Positions 45,696-55,212 of a DNA stretch of 64,000 bases are shown here, piece after piece. The stretch covers positions 2,914,001 through 2,978,000 of the forward strand of contig OX246690.1 in assembly GCA_945909635.1 (NCBI GenBank). Reading direction: 5' to 3'. The DNA comes from Clostridioides difficile_A. GTDB lineage: Bacteria > Bacillota > Clostridia > Peptostreptococcales > Peptostreptococcaceae. Position 1 is the first letter of the stretch. Each line of letters opens with the position of its first letter. The position numbers were made by a program, and so were the translations under genes. The notes under the pieces are model-generated. The model was not told the origin of the DNA, did no database searches, and saw only the letters and a program-made list of their open reading frames with translations.

Positions 45696-46736
45696 ATGTC
45701 AGAAATTTTATTAGGAACAGGTTTACTTTTATTGGTTCTATGTTGTTTCACAATTTTTAGTTACAAAGCTCCATATGGTATGAAAGCTATGGGAGCCTTA
45801 GCAAATGCTGCATGTGCTACTTTTTTAGTAGAGGCATTCAACCTTTCTTTACTTGGTGATGTTCTAGGTATGGAATTTTTTAGAAGTGTTGGTGCTGCTA
45901 ATGGTAGTCTTGGTGGAGTTGCTGCTGCTATACTTGTACCTTTAGCTTTAGGAGTATCCCCAGTTTATGCAGTTTTAATAGGATTATCATGTTTAGATTT
46001 CTCTATATTATCTGGATTCGTTGCTGGGTACTTTGTTTCTTTCTTAATTAAGTTTATAGAGAAAAAAGTACCACCTGGAGTAGATTTAGTAGTTGTAATA
46101 CTTTTATGTGCTCCACTATCTCGTTTTATAGCATCAAATGTAGACCCATTAGTTAATAGTACACTATTACAAATTGGACAAGTTCTAATAGAGGCTACTA
46201 ATATTAGCCCTATAATAATGGGAATTATATTAGGAGGTCTGATAACAGTGGTTGGAACATCCCCACTTAGTTCAATGGCTCTTACATCTATAATCGGTCT
46301 TACTGGTCTTCCTATGGCAATAGGAGCATTAGGAGCTTTTGGTTCAGCTTTTATGAACTCAACACTATTCGCAAGATTAAAGTTAGGTTCTAAAAAAGAT
46401 ATTATATCTGTTGCTATTGAACCCCTGACTCAATCAGACATAATTTCAGCTAATCCAATACCAATATATTCTACTAATTTCTTTGGAGGAGCTTTTTCTG
46501 GTATCATTGTAGCTTTGATGGGTCTTGTAAACATGACACCAGGTACAGCTACACCTGTGGCTGGATTTGCTATAATGTTTGCCTATAATCCAGTTAATCA
46601 GGTTCTTATAACAGCTGGGCTATGTGCTTTATTTAATGTAATTGCAGGATTTGTAGGCTCAAAAATATTCAGTACCTTTAAAGTTCTTACTGCTGACAAA
46701 ATACGTGGTACTGATGTAGAAGAAGAAATTGCTTAA
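45696..46736 (+). CDS. pfoR: PfoR-like PTS EIIC-family membrane protein
   Basis: 346 aa, about ten hydrophobic segments, glycine-rich, in the PTS_EIIC_2 (PF13303-like) family to which C. perfringens PfoR belongs; the N-terminus (GTGLLLLVLCCFTIFSYKAPYGMKAMGALANAACATFLVEAF) is typical. It has no EIIA/EIIB domain, so a sugar PTS role is unproven; PfoR was described as a regulator of perfringolysin, likely indirectly. Strong AGGAGG start site. A cre-like palindrome lies in front. Monocistronic. Confidence 0.8.
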   Translation: MSEILLGTGLLLLVLCCFTIFSYKAPYGMKAMGALANAACATFLVEAFNLSLLGDVLGMEFFRSVGAANGSLGGVAAAILVPLALGVSPVYAVLIGLSCLDFSILSGFVAGYFVSFLIKFIEKKVPPGVDLVVVILLCAPLSRFIASNVDPLVNSTLLQIGQVLIEATNISPIIMGIILGGLITVVGTSPLSSMALTSIIGLTGLPMAIGALGAFGSAFMNSTLFARLKLGSKKDIISVAIEPLTQSDIISANPIPIYSTNFFGGAFSGIIVALMGLVNMTPGTATPVAGFAIMFAYNPVNQVLITAGLCALFNVIAGFVGSKIFSTFKVLTADKIRGTDVEEEIA

Positions 46737-47020
46737 ATTTATAGGATTTATAAATTTATATTTTAAGTCAATATTTTAAATAGTAGAGTTTTATATTGTA
46801 GCAATTTTATTTATTGCAAGCGTTTTATTTTTTATTTATATTTATAATTATTATGTGTGTTGAATATTTAGATAAATTTTTATTTTTTAACTTTTTTATT
46901 TTTTAATTTAGTTTTTTATTTAGTTGATATACCAAACATCAAAAATTAGTATAATTACTATTAGATAACATAACTTTTAAAATACATAAAAAATTTTATA
47001 TTAATTAGATAGTATTAAAA

Positions 47021-47063
47021 TAAAGCGATATATGACCATTTTACTAGGTTATATATCGCTTTA
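47021..47063. terminator. Bidirectional hairpin between pfoR and the DUF711 gene
   Basis: TAAAGCGATATAT and ATATATCGCTTTA arms, extended by GACC/GGTT, with AT-rich flanks between convergent genes. The rest of 46737-47175 is AT-rich and empty. Confidence 0.7.
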
Positions 47064-47175
47064 TTATTATCATAATTTTAATAAATAATTTTTAGAATTA
47101 TTGTTTTAATTATAATTTTTTAATATATGAATATCTTTAATTCAGTTTTATAAATATTACTATCTGTAAACATAC

Positions 47176-48531
47176 TTAGTTTTTAAATGAATGTATAGGA
47201 GCTGGAATTCTTCCTCCTCTTTGAGTAAATAACTCAGACGAATTTGTATTTATAGGCATTACTGGTGCTCGCCCTAAAAGACCTCCAAATTCCACCATAT
47301 CACCTACGTCACATCCTGGAGCTGGTATAATTCTAACTGCTGTAGTTTTATTATTAATCATACCTATTGCTGCCTCATCAGCTATCATAGCTCCCAGTGT
47401 ACCTGCTGTAGTACTTCCTGGAACAGCTATCATATCAAGACCTACAGAACAAATAGCAGTCATTGCTTCAAGCTTATCTATACTCAAAGCACCTTTGATA
47501 ACAGCATCAATCATACCCGCATCTTCTGATACTGGTATAAATGCACCACTTAGACCTCCAACATGTGAGCAAGCCATGACTCCACCTTTTTTAACAGCAT
47601 CATTTAAAAGAGCCAACGCTGCTGTAGTACCATGAGTACCAACAACTTCAAGACCCATTTCTTCTAATATATTTGCCACTGAGTCTCCAATAGCTGGTGT
47701 AGGTGCTAATGATAGGTCTATTATTCCAAATGGTACATCCAGTCTACTAGAAGCTTCTTTTGCTACCAATTGTCCAACTCTTGTAATTTTAAAGGCAGTC
47801 TTCTTAACTGTCTCTGCTACAACATCAAATGGCTCTCCTTTTACCTTTTCTAAGGCTCTTTTAACAACCCCAGGACCACTTACACCGACATTTATTATTC
47901 TATCAGCTTCACCAACACCATGGAAAGCTCCTGCCATAAATGGATTATCTTCAACTGCGTTACAGAATACTACTAGTTTTGCACAACCAAATCCCTTTGC
48001 ATCTTTCGTTAATTCTGCAGTTTCTTTTATAATTTCTCCCATTTCTTTTACTGCATCCATATTTATACCACATCTTGTAGAACCTACATTTACTGAAGCA
48101 CATACCTTGTTTGTACTTGCCAAGGCTTTTGGAATTGATTTAATTAATATCTTATCACCCTTTGTATACCCTTTTTGAACCAATGCTGAGAATCCACCTA
48201 TAAAATCTATACCTAAATCCTCTGCAGCTTTATCTAATGTCTGTGCAAACTTTACATAGTCACTTTCATCTGTTGCACCTGCAATAATAGATATTGGAGT
48301 TACTGATACTCTCTTATTTACAATTGGAATACCATATTCACGCTCTATATCTTTTCCAACTTTTACTAAGTCTTTAGCAGAATTCATAATCTTGTTATAT
48401 ATTTTCTCTCTAGCCTTATCTCCATCAGGGTCTATACAATCTAATAAAGAAATCCCCATAGTTATAGTTCTTATATCTAATTGTTCTTCATCTATCATTT
48501 TGATTGTCTCAAGTATATTTCCTACATTCAC
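47176..48531 (-). CDS. PFL family protein (DUF711/UPF0210)
   Basis: 451 aa from a GTG at 48531, 8 bases after GGGAGG; this gives the family start (MNVGNILETIKMI). Conserved blocks RTITMGISLLDCIDPDG, NVGSTRCGINMDAV and CSVGLDMIAVPGSTTAGTLGAMIADEAAIG are complete. The family is structurally related to pyruvate formate-lyase (hence PFL) but lacks an activating glycyl radical system; its function is unknown. Almost always linked to a small ACT-domain gene, as here. Confidence 0.92.
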   Translation of the reverse strand: MNVGNILETIKMIDEEQLDIRTITMGISLLDCIDPDGDKAREKIYNKIMNSAKDLVKVGKDIEREYGIPIVNKRVSVTPISIIAGATDESDYVKFAQTLDKAAEDLGIDFIGGFSALVQKGYTKGDKILIKSIPKALASTNKVCASVNVGSTRCGINMDAVKEMGEIIKETAELTKDAKGFGCAKLVVFCNAVEDNPFMAGAFHGVGEADRIINVGVSGPGVVKRALEKVKGEPFDVVAETVKKTAFKITRVGQLVAKEASSRLDVPFGIIDLSLAPTPAIGDSVANILEEMGLEVVGTHGTTAALALLNDAVKKGGVMACSHVGGLSGAFIPVSEDAGMIDAVIKGALSIDKLEAMTAICSVGLDMIAVPGSTTAGTLGAMIADEAAIGMINNKTTAVRIIPAPGCDVGDMVEFGGLLGRAPVMPINTNSSELFTQRGGRIPAPIHSFKN

Positions 48532-48557
48532 TATTATCACCTCCCTATTACTGTTTT

Positions 48558-48827
48558 TTACAGATTATGCATTGAGTTAAATATTTCTTCTCTTTGAATT
48601 TTTACATCTACTGATAATTCTTTTCCTCTTTTTATTAAGTCTTCAACCGTTTGCTCAAAAGAGTTTAATGCTTTCTCTAAATCAACTATCATAATCATTG
48701 TAAAATACTCTTGTAATATCTTTTGTGAAATATCTACTATGTTAATATTTTGCTTGAATAACTCATCACTGATTCCTGCTACTATACCTGGTTTGTCCTT
48801 CCCAATTACTGTTAAAATTGCTCTCAT
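48558..48827 (-). CDS. ACT domain protein
   Basis: A stand-alone ACT domain of 89 aa (RAILTVIGKDKPGIVAGISDELFKQNINIVDISQ), the amino-acid-binding regulatory fold of the UPF0237 group. It is 26 bases upstream of the DUF711 gene, with which it is coupled in many Firmicutes, so a ligand-sensing partnership is likely but unproven. Confidence 0.92.
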   Translation of the reverse strand: MRAILTVIGKDKPGIVAGISDELFKQNINIVDISQKILQEYFTMIMIVDLEKALNSFEQTVEDLIKRGKELSVDVKIQREEIFNSMHNL

Positions 48828-49065
48828 GATAATATCCTCCCTTATTTTTTTATAAATCTTACATTTTTACAAATTGAACCTTTTATTAGCATATATTTCA
48901 TTTATTTGTTAGTAAATCACTTTTTATGTATATATTTAATATATTTTAATACCTATACCTTCATTTGTCAATTTTTTTTCAATATTCTATTATTTTTATA
49001 CTATTTAGTCAAATTATATGTATTGTACATTTTATTGATAACAATATATAGTTTTCATAATAATG

Positions 49066-49110
49066 AAAGGTATCACTTAACAAACTCATAATTTGATAAG
49101 CAATACCTTT
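49066..49110 (-). terminator. Hairpin after the surface-protein array
   Basis: AAAGGTAT and ATACCTTT plus an inner six-pair extension give a long stem, beginning 8 bases past the last stop on the minus strand. No T-run follows, so the terminator call is modest. The gap 48828-49065 otherwise shows only AT-rich DNA. Confidence 0.55.
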
Positions 49111-49117
49111 CTAAAAA

Positions 49118-51067
49118 TTATTTTTTTATTTTTATGAATCTAATTATATTTTTTCTTGTGCCAGGATTTACAATCAATATAGAGCAAAACATAGTTAAAC
49201 TTAACACTCCAATTAAAATGAAACTCTCTTTCCCAATGCTATATTTTTTAGGTGATAATTTAGTATTAATTTCATCTTTATTTTCATTATTGTGATTTAC
49301 TTGATTATTTATTTTTGATTGATTATTATTCATATCTAAATTGTCATTATAAAAATCTTCATTATAAAAATATGATTGATTATTAGTGCTAAATACAGTT
49401 TTTTGTTTTAAGCCTTTATTATCATTTTCTAAGATAAAACTTTTGTTAGATTTATCCTCATTTTTTAACTCATCTTCATTTTTTAAAATCTCATCTTTTT
49501 CTTTATCATTAGTTATATTATTATCATCGTTATCTTTTGGAGGATTCTTACTTGTAGTACTGCTAGAATCAGATTCTATATTGTTGTCATTTGGAGTATT
49601 AGGAGTTTTTTCATCATTACTACTATTATTATCTTTATTGTCATTATTTAGATTACCATTATTATCTTCTTCTCTATCTGGGTCATCTCTTCCTCCTCCT
49701 CCACGGTCACCACCAGCATTTTCATTTTCTTGTTCATCATCTGGTGTAATCTGATTATTACCCCCTCCTAATACAAATCCAGGTTTTAAAAATATATTTG
49801 AATACCCATCTCTTAATCCACCTTCCACTTTTACTCTAAAACATCTCAACTTAAAATCTTCAAAATCAATTGTGGCTTGATTTGTAATATACTCTAGTTC
49901 ACTGCTTATCCAATTTATACCATCATCAGAATATTCCACAAATACCTTTTTTGCATTATATGGCATGTCATAATCTAAAGCAGCTGTATAACCATATTCC
50001 CGGTTTCTAAAATACACAACTAAATTATTTATAGGCTCCTTATTTCTAATAGAGATATTTATAACTGGAAAAACATCTTGATTTAATACTATATTTTTTT
50101 CATTTAGAATATTTTCATCAAATTTACCTCTTATAATAAACTCTAGATTTTTATTTAAATCAGTATAGTAATTTGATAAATCCCACTCCACATTTATATT
50201 TGCAATTTTTCCACTTGAAGTTTTTAGACTTACTTCTTTTGGGAGTTCTACATCCTCAATTTTATCATCTTTTGTTAATATCAATTCTTCTTCAAATACA
50301 CTAATGCCTCTAAGATTACATCTTATAATATTATAATCTTCATCTTGTGGTATGTCTGGCATTATTACATTCCCATCACCAATGATATAAACAATCTTAG
50401 TTTTTGATACAATTGATTCGCCTTTTGTATTATTTGCTATTGTATTTTGTTGGTTATTCTTATTAACAATTACTGATGTATCCTCTATTTCCACATCTCC
50501 ATTACAGTAAATACCTACAGCATCTTTTCCATTAACCTCAATTATTCTAGATTCTACTTTAATATCATTTTCTGAATAAATTCCTATTGCATTATCTCCA
50601 CTTGCACGTATATTACCAGTTTTTCCATAATATGTAGCTAGAACTAGTTCAGCTTCTTTCTCTATATATAAAGCAGTTCCATTCAGTGCAACTATATTAT
50701 CTATTCCTATATTTAATTTTCCTCCCCGTTCTACATGTATTACACCTTCATTCCCTCCTTCTCCAATTATATTTAACTTATTACCACTAATATTAAAATT
50801 ACCTTTATCTTTTATAAGTATTTTATATTGGTTTGTATCTATTGTGACATTAGCTCCATTTGGAACACTAAATCCAAAATAATTATCTATTACCATATCA
50901 CATGTAAGAATATAAACTATGTCTCCCTTATTATCTTCATTTTTTACAATCCAATTTTTAAAATCATCCAAACAATTGTTTTCTTGCGAAAAGCTCTTTT
51001 TTGGTAAAATTATAAAAATACTTACTAATAAAGTTATAAGAAGAAATATCTTATTTTTTTTATTCAT
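49118..51067 (-). CDS. Secreted, C-terminally anchored protein of unknown function, paralogue C
   Basis: 649 aa, third of three tandem homologues. Signal peptide at about residues 1-27 (IFLLITLLVSIFIIL core, likely cut before QENN), Cys32 and Cys56 close after it. A right-handed beta-helix-like region follows (about 65-205) with repeats of GIY-x2-(N/G)D-(I/V)-x-(V/I)-E every 22 residues. An Ig-like domain (about 245-345) has LPKEVSLKTSSG and VEWDLSNYY; a third beta domain (about 350-440) ends GYSNIFLKPGF. A long Asn/Asp/Glu-rich linker (about 445-610) starts with a GGG stretch and DRGGGGRDDPDRE. A membrane helix at about 614-634 ends in a basic tail. No function recognised. Confidence 0.8.
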   Translation of the reverse strand: MNKKNKIFLLITLLVSIFIILPKKSFSQENNCLDDFKNWIVKNEDNKGDIVYILTCDMVIDNYFGFSVPNGANVTIDTNQYKILIKDKGNFNISGNKLNIIGEGGNEGVIHVERGGKLNIGIDNIVALNGTALYIEKEAELVLATYYGKTGNIRASGDNAIGIYSENDIKVESRIIEVNGKDAVGIYCNGDVEIEDTSVIVNKNNQQNTIANNTKGESIVSKTKIVYIIGDGNVIMPDIPQDEDYNIIRCNLRGISVFEEELILTKDDKIEDVELPKEVSLKTSSGKIANINVEWDLSNYYTDLNKNLEFIIRGKFDENILNEKNIVLNQDVFPVINISIRNKEPINNLVVYFRNREYGYTAALDYDMPYNAKKVFVEYSDDGINWISSELEYITNQATIDFEDFKLRCFRVKVEGGLRDGYSNIFLKPGFVLGGGNNQITPDDEQENENAGGDRGGGGRDDPDREEDNNGNLNNDNKDNNSSNDEKTPNTPNDNNIESDSSSTTSKNPPKDNDDNNITNDKEKDEILKNEDELKNEDKSNKSFILENDNKGLKQKTVFSTNNQSYFYNEDFYNDNLDMNNNQSKINNQVNHNNENKDEINTKLSPKKYSIGKESFILIGVLSLTMFCSILIVNPGTRKNIIRFIKIKK

Positions 51068-51122
51068 TTTTTTCTCCTATTTGATTATTCTGTCAAGTAA
51101 AATTATGTCTCTTTAATGTATT

Positions 51123-53078
51123 TTATTTATTAATTCTTAATCTTATAATTTTATCTATATATTTTATAATATCCCTATTTATTACTACTACTGAAAATAA
51201 CATGGTTAAAACTATGATTTCAACTCCAATTATAAGCTCACTTTTAGAACTCTGAGTCTTATCATATGGCTTTGAAATAGATTTTAGTTTATCATTAGAA
51301 TTATTTACTTCAATACCATCTGTCTTACTTAAAATTACTTTATCTTTATATGTATTTTTAGAAAGTTCATTATTTTCCTTATAACCTTCTTTTAGGTCTT
51401 GTTCTAAATTATTTTCAATTTTATTTTTTTCAATCAAATTATTATTTTTAACTTTATTATTGATATTCTCTTCACTCTTTTCTTTGTGTATTTCTTTATC
51501 TATTTCAGTATGTTTTTCATGTGACTTATTATTTTCTTCATCTTGTCGATTATTATTTTTTTCTTCTCCATTATCTTCTGTGACATTACTTGAATCTAAT
51601 GGTCTTTGCTCATCAGTATTATTGTTATTTTTATTATTTACACCTGAATTAACCTTATTGTCTTCTCTATCTGGGTCTTCTCTATCTGGGTCTTCTCTAC
51701 CTCCACCTCCACGGTCTCCACTATCATCATCGACTTCTTGTTCATCATCTGGTGTAATTTGATTACCTCCTCCTCCCATTACAAATCCAGGCTTTAAAAA
51801 CATATTTGAATAACCTTCTTTCAATCCACCTTCTACCTTTATCCTAAAACATCGTAACTTGAAATCTTCAAAATCAAGCATAACCTGATTACTAATATTC
51901 TCTAATTCTTCACTTACCCAATTTACACCATCCTCTGAATATTCCACAAATACTTTTTTAGCACTATATGGCATACTATAATCTAGTATAGCTAGATAAC
52001 CATTTTTAGAATTTAAGAAAGATACTTCTAAATCATCTATAGGTTCTTTATTAACAATATAGACATGTAAAACAGGAATAACATCATTGTTTATAATTAT
52101 GTTCTTCTCATTTAAATCTTCTTCTTTAAATTTACCTATTATAATAAACTCTGTATTATTATTTAAATCATTATAATAGTTTGATAAATCCCACTCAACA
52201 TCTAAATCTATAGAGTTCATACTAGAAGTTCTTAAACGTACTTTATCTGGTAATATTATATCTTCTACTTTATCCTCTTTTGATATGTTCATTTCTTTTT
52301 CAAAAGCTCTAATCCCTCTATAGTTACAATTTACTATCTCGTAATTCTTATTCTGAGGTATATCTGGAGTAATTGTATTCTGTTCTCCAATAATATAAAT
52401 CTTATTTGCTTCTGATACAATCGACTTAACTTTTTTATTTTCCAATAATACATTTTGCTTCTTATTACCACTATGTATAATTATTGAGGTATCTTCTATT
52501 TCGACTTCTCCTTTACAATAAATTCCTATTGCATTTTCTCCATCAGCTTCAATTGTTTTAGAATCTACTCTAATATCATTTTCCGAATAAATTCCTATTG
52601 CATTTTCTCCATTTGCTTTTATATTTCCAATCTCCTCATAATATTTATCTATACTCAAATTTGCATCTTTTTCAACATATAACGCAGTTCCGTTTAATGC
52701 AACTATATTATCTATTCCTATATTTAATTTTCCTCCCTTTTCTACATGTATTACTCCTTCACTTCCACCCTCTCCAATTATATTTAGCTTGTTTCCATTA
52801 ATATTAAAATGTCCTTTATCTTTTATAAGTATCTTATATTTATTTGTATCTATTGTAATATTAGTTCCATATGGAATACTAAATTCAAAATAATTATCTA
52901 CTATCATATCGCAAGGAAGAGTATAAACTATTTCTTTCTTATTATCTTCATTTTTTACAACCCAATTTTTAAAATCTTCTAAACAATCATTTTCTTGTGA
53001 GAAACTCTTACTTGGTAAAATTATAAAAATTATAGTTAATAAATTTATAAGAAGAAAAATTTTATTTATTTTATTCAT
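51123..53078 (-). CDS. Secreted, C-terminally anchored protein of unknown function, paralogue B
   Basis: 651 aa, middle copy, same domain order as its neighbours: signal peptide (IFLLINLLTIIFIIL), paired cysteines near 32 and 57, beta-helix repeats (NAIGIYSENDIRV then NAIGIYCKGEVEI), Ig-like domain with LPDKVRLRTSS and VEWDLSNYY, YS-DG-W domain (FVEYSEDGVNWVSEE) and a low-complexity Asn/Lys/Glu linker. In the linker start the motif reads DRGGGGREDPDREDPDRED, with DPDRE duplicated. A hydrophobic segment (about 612-630) and a Lys/Arg tail end it. Spaced 55 and 53 bases from the other copies with AGGAGA sites, so one transcript is likely. Confidence 0.8.
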   Translation of the reverse strand: MNKINKIFLLINLLTIIFIILPSKSFSQENDCLEDFKNWVVKNEDNKKEIVYTLPCDMIVDNYFEFSIPYGTNITIDTNKYKILIKDKGHFNINGNKLNIIGEGGSEGVIHVEKGGKLNIGIDNIVALNGTALYVEKDANLSIDKYYEEIGNIKANGENAIGIYSENDIRVDSKTIEADGENAIGIYCKGEVEIEDTSIIIHSGNKKQNVLLENKKVKSIVSEANKIYIIGEQNTITPDIPQNKNYEIVNCNYRGIRAFEKEMNISKEDKVEDIILPDKVRLRTSSMNSIDLDVEWDLSNYYNDLNNNTEFIIIGKFKEEDLNEKNIIINNDVIPVLHVYIVNKEPIDDLEVSFLNSKNGYLAILDYSMPYSAKKVFVEYSEDGVNWVSEELENISNQVMLDFEDFKLRCFRIKVEGGLKEGYSNMFLKPGFVMGGGGNQITPDDEQEVDDDSGDRGGGGREDPDREDPDREDNKVNSGVNNKNNNNTDEQRPLDSSNVTEDNGEEKNNNRQDEENNKSHEKHTEIDKEIHKEKSEENINNKVKNNNLIEKNKIENNLEQDLKEGYKENNELSKNTYKDKVILSKTDGIEVNNSNDKLKSISKPYDKTQSSKSELIIGVEIIVLTMLFSVVVINRDIIKYIDKIIRLRINK

Positions 53079-53131
53079 ATTATTCTCCTATTAATTTTTT
53101 AATAAGCTTAAAATGCTTTAAACGATTCTGT

Positions 53132-55060
53132 CTATTTTTTATGTTTTATAAATTTATCTACATATTTTATGATACCAGGATTTACTACTACTATTGAAAA
53201 TGACATAACTGATACTATAATTCCACCCCAAATAACACTCCTACCTTGAAAATTCTGAGTTTTACTATGTGAATTAGAAGTAGAGTTTGAGCTATTATTA
53301 AATTTATCTAATTTAAAAGTCTCTTTTTCATTTGATATTTTTTTACTATCAGTTGTGTTTTTACTTTCCTGATTTTCTTCATAATCTCTTTTTAATATTT
53401 GAATTAAACTATTCTCATACTTATCTATAATAGTTAATTCATCATTCTTAATATCATTATCTCTGTTATTGATATTAGTCTTATTAGTTTCTTTATCTTT
53501 CTCTATAATATCTTCATTAGACTTATCATTTTTTTCATCCTCTTGGTGAATATTATCTTTTTCTTCATTATTGAAATTTGTTATATTGTTAGAATCTTCA
53601 GGTATTTCTTCAGTGGAATTATCATTTTTCTTATTATCATCTAAATCAAATTCATCATTTTCTCTATCTGGGTCATCTCTACCACCACCGCCACGGTCAC
53701 CATCAATATCATCATTTCCCTTTTCATCATCTGGTGTCTCTTGATTGTCACCACCACCCATTATAAATCCTGGTTTAAAAACCATATTTGAATAACCTTC
53801 TTTTAATCCGCCTTCCACTCTTACTCTAAAACAACGTAGCTTAAAATCTTCAAAAAAAAGTATAGCTTGGTCTCTAATATCTTCCTGTTCCTCAGATGTC
53901 CAATTGATTCCATCTGCTGAATATTCAACAAAAACTTTATTTGCATTGTATGGCATATCAAAATACAAAACAGCTACATATCCATCTCTTGTGTTTTGAT
54001 AATCTAATTCCAAATTATCTATTGGTTTTTTCTCTGCAACAGATATGTCCAAAATAGGAACAACATCATCATTTATTACAATTTTTTCTCTATTTAATGT
54101 TTCTATTTTAAACTTTCCTGTTATACTAAAAGTTTCTTCTTTTTTTAACTTTTCATAATAACCAGTAAAATCCCATTCTACATCTATATCAAGTTGATTA
54201 CCACTAGATGTTTCTAATACCATATCTTTCGGAAATTTTATATCTTCTATTTTATCATCTTTACTTACTTTTATTTCTTCGCTAAATACATCAATTCCCC
54301 TATGGCAACATGTTATAATATTATAGCCAGAATCTTCAGATATAGCTGGGATAAGCTCATTAGAGTTATCAACTATATAAACTTTCTTGCTTTCTGATAC
54401 AATTGATTGTACAGCCTTATTATTAGCTCTTAATAATCCATTTTCTTTGCTACTACTATAAGCTTTTATTGAAGATTCTTCTATCTCAACATCACCTTTA
54501 GAATAAACACCTATAGCACTCTCTCCATTCACTTCAATATCCTTATTTAATATTCTAATATCATTTTCAGTATAAATTCCTATTGCATCTTTTCCATTTG
54601 CCTTTATTTTTTCAACAGATTCATAGGATGATTTAATATATAAGTCTCCTCCTTCTTCAACGTATAAGGCTGTCCCATCAGTAGCAATTATGTTATTTAT
54701 ACCGATACTTATACTTCCACCAGTTTCTACATGTATTACTCCTTCTTTTCCTCCTTCACCTATTATATTTAGTTCATTATCATCAATAATAAATCTTCCA
54801 TGATTTTTTATCAGTATTTTATATTTGTTGGTATCTATTGTAAAATTACTGTCATGAGGAATATAAAATCTAAACTCTTCGTCTATTACCATATCACAAG
54901 GAAGAGTATAAACTATTTCTTCTTTGTTATTTTTATTTTCTTGAACCCACCTTTCAAAATCTTCAAAACAATTATCCTCTTGTCCAGACACCTTGTTTGG
55001 AGAAATTACAAAACAGAGTATTATTATGCTTACAAAAATAAATATTTCAGACTTCTTCAT
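53132..55060 (-). CDS. Secreted, C-terminally anchored protein of unknown function, paralogue A
   Basis: 642 aa, first of the array. Signal peptide (IFIFVSIIILCFVI), Cys pair near 31 and 55, beta-helix segment (DAIGIYTENDIRI, SAIGVYSKGDVEI), Ig-like domain (KDDKIEDIKFPKDMVLETSSG, VEWDFTGYYEKL), FN3-like segment (FVEYSADGINWTSEEQ), DRGGGGRDDPDRE linker start, acidic/Asn-rich linker, C-terminal helix (GGIIVSVMSFSIVVV) and KHKK tail. It lies directly after spoIVA on the same strand, but a strong hairpin separates them and about 145 bases intervene, so its own promoter is expected. A spore-envelope or cell-surface location are both possible. Confidence 0.8.
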   Translation of the reverse strand: MKKSEIFIFVSIIILCFVISPNKVSGQEDNCFEDFERWVQENKNNKEEIVYTLPCDMVIDEEFRFYIPHDSNFTIDTNKYKILIKNHGRFIIDDNELNIIGEGGKEGVIHVETGGSISIGINNIIATDGTALYVEEGGDLYIKSSYESVEKIKANGKDAIGIYTENDIRILNKDIEVNGESAIGVYSKGDVEIEESSIKAYSSSKENGLLRANNKAVQSIVSESKKVYIVDNSNELIPAISEDSGYNIITCCHRGIDVFSEEIKVSKDDKIEDIKFPKDMVLETSSGNQLDIDVEWDFTGYYEKLKKEETFSITGKFKIETLNREKIVINDDVVPILDISVAEKKPIDNLELDYQNTRDGYVAVLYFDMPYNANKVFVEYSADGINWTSEEQEDIRDQAILFFEDFKLRCFRVRVEGGLKEGYSNMVFKPGFIMGGGDNQETPDDEKGNDDIDGDRGGGGRDDPDRENDEFDLDDNKKNDNSTEEIPEDSNNITNFNNEEKDNIHQEDEKNDKSNEDIIEKDKETNKTNINNRDNDIKNDELTIIDKYENSLIQILKRDYEENQESKNTTDSKKISNEKETFKLDKFNNSSNSTSNSHSKTQNFQGRSVIWGGIIVSVMSFSIVVVNPGIIKYVDKFIKHKK

Positions 55061-55159
55061 CTTTTACTCCTAATATTTTAATATAATAATGTTGAAAAAT
55101 GTATCTTATATATATAATTTTTCCATAATTAGCACTTGTTGTCAATTTTTATAAATAAA

Positions 55160-55206
55160 AAGCTACTTAATAAAGTAAACAATCGTTTAACTTTAATAAG
55201 TAGCTT
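55160..55206 (-). terminator. Terminator of spoIVA
   Basis: A long inverted repeat with AAGCTACTTA arms extended through AATAAAGT, beginning 7 bases past the spoIVA stop, with T-rich 3' flank on the minus strand. It separates spoIVA from the surface-protein array. Confidence 0.82.
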
Positions 55207-55212
55207 ATATTC

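Noticed and set aside
49380..49760. Repeated short motifs that look like a direct-repeat or CRISPR-like array
   Set aside because: They encode the low-complexity Asn/Asp/Glu linker of the surface protein; spacing is irregular and there are no spacers.
55140..55145. TTGACA on the minus strand as a promoter of the surface-protein array
   Set aside because: No -10 element at 16-18 bases; a promoter for the array could not be placed.
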